The notes beneath the pieces were generated by a model. That model did no database searches, was not told the origin of the DNA, and saw only the letters and a program-made list of their open reading frames with translations. The position numbers were made by a program, and so were the translations under genes. From contig CAMOZF010000004.1 in NCBI GenBank assembly GCA_946630765.1, forward strand, positions 1 to 18,425: a DNA stretch of 18,425 nt, written 5' to 3'. This DNA is from an uncultured Lachnospiraceae bacterium (GTDB taxonomy: Bacteria; Bacillota_A; Clostridia; Lachnospirales; Lachnospiraceae). Position 1 is the first letter of the stretch, and every line of letters starts with the position of its first letter. Below are positions 15,202-18,425 of this stretch, piece after piece.

Positions 15202-16500
15202 TCAGATCATGCCTGCCTTCAGGAAAAATTTTCTCGCTTCCTCTTCGGAATCCGCGATTCCGATCGTCCCGCCGAGCTTCTGAAGCTTCTCGACGAAATC
15301 TTCATAGCCGCGGAGGATATAGTTGATGTCTTCCACGACAGACTCTCCGCTTGCGGCAAGCGCCGCGATCACAAGAGCTGCGCCGGCGCGCAGATCCGGC
15401 GCCACCAGTTCAGCGCCTTTAAGTTCCTGCACACCGCTGATGATCGCGATATTGCCCTCGACAGAAATATGCGTGCCCATGCGGTTCAGTTCATCCACGT
15501 ATTTGAAACGGTTTTCGAAAATCGTCTCGTTGACCGTGCTGGTGCCGTTGGCCGTAGCCAGCACAACCGCGATCTGCGGCTGCATGTCAGTCGGGAAACC
15601 GGGATACGGCAGCGTCTTGATCTTTGCCGGACGAAGCGGACGGTCTGCAGTGACACGCACCGCGTCGTCGTACTCCTGTACTTCGCATCCGATCTCACGA
15701 AGCTTCTGACTGATGCATTCCAGATGCTTGGGGATGACATTTTTCACTAAAATACTGCCTCTGGTGGCAGCCGCTGCCGCCATGAAGGTTCCGGCCTCAA
15801 TCTGGTCCGGAATGACCGAATAGTCGGTCCCGTGCAGCTTTTCCACGCCGTCAATGCGGATCACATCGGTACCCGCGCCCTTGATCCGCGCGCCCATACT
15901 GTTGAGGAAGTTCGCGACGTCGACGACATGCGGTTCTCTTGCGGCATTTTCCAGGACGGTCCGTCCTTTGGCGAAAACCGCCGCGAGCATGACATTAATG
16001 GTGGCGCCGACCGTGACCGTATCAAAATAGATATTCGCGCCGTGCAGCGATTCCGCCTCCACGAGCACCATGCTGTTTCTGATACTGGTCCGCGCGCCGA
16101 GCGCTTCAAAGCCCTTCAGATGCTGGTCGATCGGACGGCTGCCGATCGTGCATCCGCCCGGAAGCGCGACCTCCGCATAGCGGTATTTCCCGAGAAGCGC
16201 ACCGAGCATATAGTAGCCTGCACGCATTCTGCGGATATAGCGGTTATTGACGATATAGCTCCTGATGGAAGCGCCGTTCATCCGGACCTCATGGCGCGAC
16301 AGCCGATCAACGACTGCTCCGGTATCCTGGATCGCCTCCAGAAGAGTATTCACGTCGCTCACGTCGGGGATATTGCGGACATAAACATCCTCATCCGCCA
16401 TAATTGAAGCTGCGAGAAGACCGAGTGCCGCATTTTTGGCACCCGCGATCGCAGTTTCTCCCCGAAGCGGCACGCCGCCTTTTATTACAAATTCCTTCAT
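15202..16500 (-). CDS. murA: UDP-N-acetylglucosamine 1-carboxyvinyltransferase (MurZ-type MurA)
   Basis: First committed cytoplasmic step of peptidoglycan synthesis: adds enolpyruvate from PEP to UDP-GlcNAc. The 432 residues are full length. Lys22-Asn23 (AGAKNAALG) and Cys117 in LPGGCTIGSRPIDQHLKG are the catalytic residues; Cys117 is the fosfomycin target. GFPTDMQPQ supplies the catalytic Asp. MRAGYYMLGALLGKY and the later NAAREPHVVDVANFL and GTDVIRIDGVEKLHG resemble Bacillus MurZ (MurAB) more than MurAA, so this is probably the second paralogue of a pair. ATG 16500 has only a weak AAGAAG ribosome site. It has its own promoter (16570-16598) and terminator, so it stands alone. Confidence 0.96.
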   Translation of the reverse strand: MKEFVIKGGVPLRGETAIAGAKNAALGLLAASIMADEDVYVRNIPDVSDVNTLLEAIQDTGAVVDRLSRHEVRMNGASIRSYIVNNRYIRRMRAGYYMLGALLGKYRYAEVALPGGCTIGSRPIDQHLKGFEALGARTSIRNSMVLVEAESLHGANIYFDTVTVGATINVMLAAVFAKGRTVLENAAREPHVVDVANFLNSMGARIKGAGTDVIRIDGVEKLHGTDYSVIPDQIEAGTFMAAAAATRGSILVKNVIPKHLECISQKLREIGCEVQEYDDAVRVTADRPLRPAKIKTLPYPGFPTDMQPQIAVVLATANGTSTVNETIFENRFKYVDELNRMGTHISVEGNIAIISGVQELKGAELVAPDLRAGAALVIAALAASGESVVEDINYILRGYEDFVEKLQKLGGTIGIADSEEEARKFFLKAGMI

Positions 16501-16569
16501 ATACGCTTCTTGTACTCCGCTGTTTCTGTTTCGGACCTTCAGAATTCCCCCATTTCAGGAGTTAATCTG

Positions 16570-16598
16570 AGTATATCACAAAAGCATTTCACTGTAAA
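16570..16598 (-). promoter_or_regulatory. Sigma-A-type promoter for murA
   Basis: On the minus strand TTTACA (16593-16598), a 17-base spacer and TATACT (16570-16575), with TGA just before the -10. TTTTGTGA of the TTTGTGA motif that recurs upstream overlaps the end of the spacer. The leader to the murA ATG is about 65 bases. Confidence 0.8.
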
Positions 16599-16651
16599 GA
16601 GAAATGTTACATAATTGTGAAGCAATCGTTACCTTTTCATTGCTTGTGCGC

Positions 16652-16709
16652 TTTGTGAAAATTTACCACAAATTTCATCTGCCGAATCCGCTCCTTTGTG
16701 ATAATTTAC
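16652..16709. repeat. Repeated TTTGTGA(A/T)AATTTAC boxes upstream of murA, possible operators
   Basis: TTTGTGAAAATTTAC (16652-16666) and TTTGTGATAATTTAC (16695-16709) are direct repeats 43 bases apart, close to four helical turns. The first extends into a dyad, TTTGTG-N9-CACAAA (16652-16672). Shorter relatives lie at 16611-16620 (ATAATTGTGA) and, reversed, at the murA -10 (16573-16583). TTGTGA/TCACAA arms recall Rex or CRP-type sites, but the arm spacing does not fit either exactly. I infer a regulator binding upstream of murA. Confidence 0.45.
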
Positions 16710-16744
16710 AGTTTGTTATTCTGGTGTTCATAAACTGTTCATAA
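16708..16744. repeat. Inverted repeat ACAGTTT/AAACTGT with nested TGTTCATAA direct repeats
   Basis: ACAGTTT (16708-16714) pairs with AAACTGT (16732-16738) across 17 bases. TGTTCATAA occurs twice, at 16725-16733 and 16736-16744, with an 11-base period. It lies between the possible small ORF and the TTTGTGA boxes. It could be an operator or a weak RNA hairpin. Confidence 0.35.
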
Positions 16745-16751
16745 TTATGGC

Positions 16752-16820
16752 TTATGCTCTAAGCAACAAGAACAGAGACAGATTCTTCATTTTGTGGTTG
16801 ATTTTCTTGATGTTTTTCAT
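16752..16820 (-). CDS. Possible 22-residue small protein with a basic N-half and Leu-rich C-end
   Basis: ATG 16820 to TAA 16752 encodes 22 residues, starting MKNIKKINHK and ending NLSLFLLLRA. A GGGGG ribosome-like site (16825-16829) is 4 bases upstream, but it is the descending arm of an 8-bp hairpin (16825-16849), so translation would depend on melting it. The peptide has a basic N-half and a hydrophobic C-half, as in short membrane-active peptides or leader peptides. It lies between the single-span protein gene and murA on the same strand. I recognise no family with certainty, and chance is a real alternative at this length. Confidence 0.35.
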   Translation of the reverse strand: MKNIKKINHKMKNLSLFLLLRA

Positions 16821-16824
16821 AATT

Positions 16825-16849
16825 CCCCCGAGCCTAACCAACTCGGGGG
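16825..16849 (-). promoter_or_regulatory. GC-rich hairpin covering the ribosome site of the small ORF
   Basis: CCCCCGAG (16825-16832) and CTCGGGGG (16842-16849) form a perfect 8-bp stem with a 9-base loop. On the minus strand the descending arm is the purine-rich site 4 bases ahead of the ATG at 16820. On the plus strand the stem is followed after 6 bases by TTTTT (16856-16860), so it may instead be a plus-strand terminator. Confidence 0.5.
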
Positions 16850-16881
16850 CTCCTCTTTTTACGGCGTTTTTGCACACAATC

Positions 16882-16918
16882 AGAGCGGCCCCGGATCCAA
16901 AAGACCCCGGGCCGCTCT
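16882..16918. terminator. Terminator-like hairpin after the single-span protein gene
   Basis: AGAGCGGCCC (16882-16891) pairs perfectly with GGGCCGCTCT (16909-16918) around a 17-base loop, 17 bases after the stop at 16936. On the minus strand the tail is GATTGTGTG, a weak U-tract; on the plus strand it is TTTTA. It probably ends the small gene's transcript, with low efficiency if U-tract quality matters. Confidence 0.6.
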
Positions 16919-16935
16919 TTTACAGTCCGTTTCTG

Positions 16936-17259
16936 TTATTCGGCTTCAGTCTCTTCTTCGGCTGCTTCCGTTTCTTCCGCTGCTTCTTCAGTTTCGGCTT
17001 CCGTTGCCGTGCCTTCGATATCGGCATAATCCTGAAGGATCAGGTTGGTTTCGTTATAGAGGTCCGCTGCGCTCTCCGCCTTCGCCTTCTGCTGATTGAC
17101 GATCGTAATCACAAGTCCGGTGATCAGGCCGATCACGACAACCGCAAGCGCTGCCCACAGTCCGAGCTTACGGAGCTTCTCAATTCTTTTCTGCTTCGCG
17201 ATCTCCTCCTTGCGGGTTTTCTTCGACGCTTTGTATTCCTCAACCTTCTTCTGACTCAT
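16936..17259 (-). CDS. Small single-membrane-span protein with basic N-terminus and acidic tail
   Basis: Unknown function. The 107-residue protein has a Lys/Glu/Arg-rich, probably helical cytoplasmic segment (1-33), one membrane span (about 34-55, LWAALAVVVIGLITGLVITI), a short external helix (about 56-80) and a Glu/Thr/Ala-only tail (about 82-107). By the positive-inside rule the tail is outside. I see no catalytic motif. The ATG at 17259 has only a weak AGGG upstream, but a good promoter (17336-17364) precedes it and a hairpin follows, so it is a monocistronic gene. It could be a cell-envelope or division-associated factor of the FtsB/FtsL size class, but that is only a guess from topology. 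Confidence 0.85.
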   Translation of the reverse strand: MSQKKVEEYKASKKTRKEEIAKQKRIEKLRKLGLWAALAVVVIGLITGLVITIVNQQKAKAESAADLYNETNLILQDYADIEGTATEAETEEAAEETEAAEEETEAE

Positions 17260-17335
17260 TTTTCAGAACCCTTTCTATGCTTGTCCAAGTTTCAGACAGT
17301 CCCGCCGGGCAACTCTCCCAGCCGAACAGTAATAG

Positions 17336-17364
17336 ATCATACCACAGGATCCGCCGAAAATCAA
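17336..17364 (-). promoter_or_regulatory. Extended -10 promoter for the single-span protein gene
   Basis: On the minus strand TTGATT (17359-17364), a 17-base spacer and TATGAT (17336-17341), with TGG before the -10. Transcription would start near 17329. CGCCG/CGGCG can form a short hairpin across the -35; no good terminator for galE is visible in the 32 bases between its stop and the -35. Confidence 0.75.
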
Positions 17365-17396
17365 GCCCCCGGCGTTTTCCTCTTTTTCGCCCTCAG

Positions 17397-18413
17397 TTAA
17401 TCCTCATATCCATTCGGATTGTTTTTCTGCCAGTTCCAGGAATCCGCGCACATTTTCCGGAGGTCAAACTGCGTCTTCCAACCCATCTCCCGGTAGGCCT
17501 TTGAGGGATCCGAATAGGTCACGGGTACATCACCGGGCCGGCGGTCTGCAAATTTGTAGGGAATCGTGAGGTTGTTCGCCTCCTGGAAGGCGTTCACGAC
17601 GTCCAGCACGCTGTAGCCGATGCCGGTTCCGAGATTGCAGATGAAAAGCCCCGGATTCTCCTGAATCTTCTCGATGGCCGCAACATGACCGAGCGCGAGA
17701 TCCACGACATGGATATAATCCCGGATGCAGGTGCCGTCCGGCGTATCGTAGTCCTTGCCGTAAATGCTGAGCATTTCGCGCTTTCCGACCGCGACCTGCG
17801 TGATATAGGGCATCAGGTTATTCGGAATTCCGTTCGGATTCTCGCCGATCGTGCCGCTCTCATGCGCGCCGATCGGGTTGAAGTACCGCAGAAGCACGAC
17901 ATTGAATTCGGGGTCCGCCTTCTGAATATCCGTCAGGATCTGTTCAAGCATCGACTTGGTCCAGCCGTAGGGATTCGTGCACTGGCCCTTCGGGCAGTTC
18001 TCGGTGATCGGGATCTCCTGCGGCTCGCCGTATACGGTCGCGGAAGAGCTGAAGATGATATTCTTTACGCCGTGTCTTCTCATCACATCCACGAGCACCA
18101 GCGTTCCGCCGATATTATTTTCATAATATTCCCAGGGCTTCGCAACGCTCTCGCCGACGGCCTTCAGCCCCGCAAAATGGATCACGCAGTCGATCTCGTT
18201 TTCCGAAAAGACCTGCTCGAGGCCGATCCGGTCACGGATATCCACGCGGTAGAAGGGAACCTTCTTTCCGGTAATCTTCTCCACGCGGGGAAGCACCTTC
18301 TCGCTGGAATTGATCAGGTTGTCAATCACAACGACGTCATAGCCACGGTTCTGCAGTTCCACAACGGTATGGCTGCCGATATAGCCGGCGCCGCCTGTCA
18401 CAAGTATTGCCAT
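17397..18413 (-). CDS. galE: UDP-glucose 4-epimerase GalE
   Basis: Interconverts UDP-glucose and UDP-galactose for the Leloir pathway and for cell-envelope sugars. The extended SDR fold is complete in 338 residues. The NAD loop GGAGYIG is at 7-13, Ser124 lies in SSSATVYG, and Tyr149 and Lys153 lie in NPYGWTK. These numbers coincide with Escherichia coli Gal[10 protein letters not shown] and [12 protein letters not shown] are further family blocks. I chose ATG 18413 because AGGAG at 18421-18425, the last bases of the window, is 7 bases upstream; an in-frame TTG at 18419 is too close to it. No other sugar gene is in view. Confidence 0.97.
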   Translation of the reverse strand: MAILVTGGAGYIGSHTVVELQNRGYDVVVIDNLINSSEKVLPRVEKITGKKVPFYRVDIRDRIGLEQVFSENEIDCVIHFAGLKAVGESVAKPWEYYENNIGGTLVLVDVMRRHGVKNIIFSSSATVYGEPQEIPITENCPKGQCTNPYGWTKSMLEQILTDIQKADPEFNVVLLRYFNPIGAHESGTIGENPNGIPNNLMPYITQVAVGKREMLSIYGKDYDTPDGTCIRDYIHVVDLALGHVAAIEKIQENPGLFICNLGTGIGYSVLDVVNAFQEANNLTIPYKFADRRPGDVPVTYSDPSKAYREMGWKTQFDLRKMCADSWNWQKNNPNGYED

Positions 18414-18425
18414 TTTCAATCTCCT

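Noticed and set aside
16650..16710. DnaA boxes or a replication origin near murA
   Set aside because: TTATCACA and TTTTCACA lack a base of, or mismatch, TTATNCACA, and no dnaA, dnaN or AT-rich unwinding element is present.
16600..16860. Plus-strand small RNA ending at the hairpin 16825-16849
   Set aside because: The U-tract begins 6 bases after the stem and no convincing plus-strand promoter is present, so I kept it only as an alternative reading.

Overview
The window reads as a chromosomal stretch from a Gram-positive anaerobe of the class Clostridia, most likely Lachnospirales. I infer this from the Ami/Opp-like oligopeptide transporter with a lipoprotein receptor, the MurZ-type MurA, the short type-I QueF, strong AGGAGG ribosome sites, extended -10 promoters, and Thr/Glu/Ala-rich acidic tails on exported proteins. 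Every convincing gene lies on the minus strand, so transcription runs from high to low coordinates. I saw no tRNA, rRNA, CRISPR array, insertion sequence or phage gene.

In transcription order: galE (17397-18413), whose ribosome site is at the window edge; a promoter and a small single-membrane-span protein (16936-17259); a 435-base intergenic region with two GC-rich hairpins, a possible 22-codon ORF whose ribosome site lies inside a hairpin arm, and repeated TTTGTGA-type boxes ahead of the murA promoter; murA/murZ (15202-16500) with a strong terminator; a 620-base stretch with no recognisable gene; an operon tldD-tldE-argF-exported HAD phosphatase (9249-14446); a complete preQ1 operon queD-queE-folE-queC-queF (6049-8994), preceded by a promoter, a pseudoknot-capable leader and an intrinsic terminator; and an oligopeptide ABC transporter operon oppA-oppB-oppC-oppD (5814 down to the left edge, where oppD is cut).

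The five que/fol genes supply every step from GTP to preQ1: FolE makes dihydroneopterin triphosphate, QueD carboxytetrahydropterin, QueE carboxydeazaguanine, QueC preQ0 and QueF preQ1. The leader RNA is a good candidate for a preQ1-sensing riboswitch that terminates transcription, but I could not assign it to a known class.

The most unusual part is the oligopeptide transporter. The receptor OppA appears circularly permuted: a segment that matches the C-terminal end of AmiA/AliA-type receptors sits just after the lipid anchor and linker, and the protein stops where that segment would normally begin. OppB carries a large extracytoplasmic insertion between its first two membrane segments. OppD carries at least 190 residues of Lys/Glu/Ala-rich, probably helical sequence after its Walker A region, where the Q-loop should soon follow. 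Together they look like a remodelled peptide importer.
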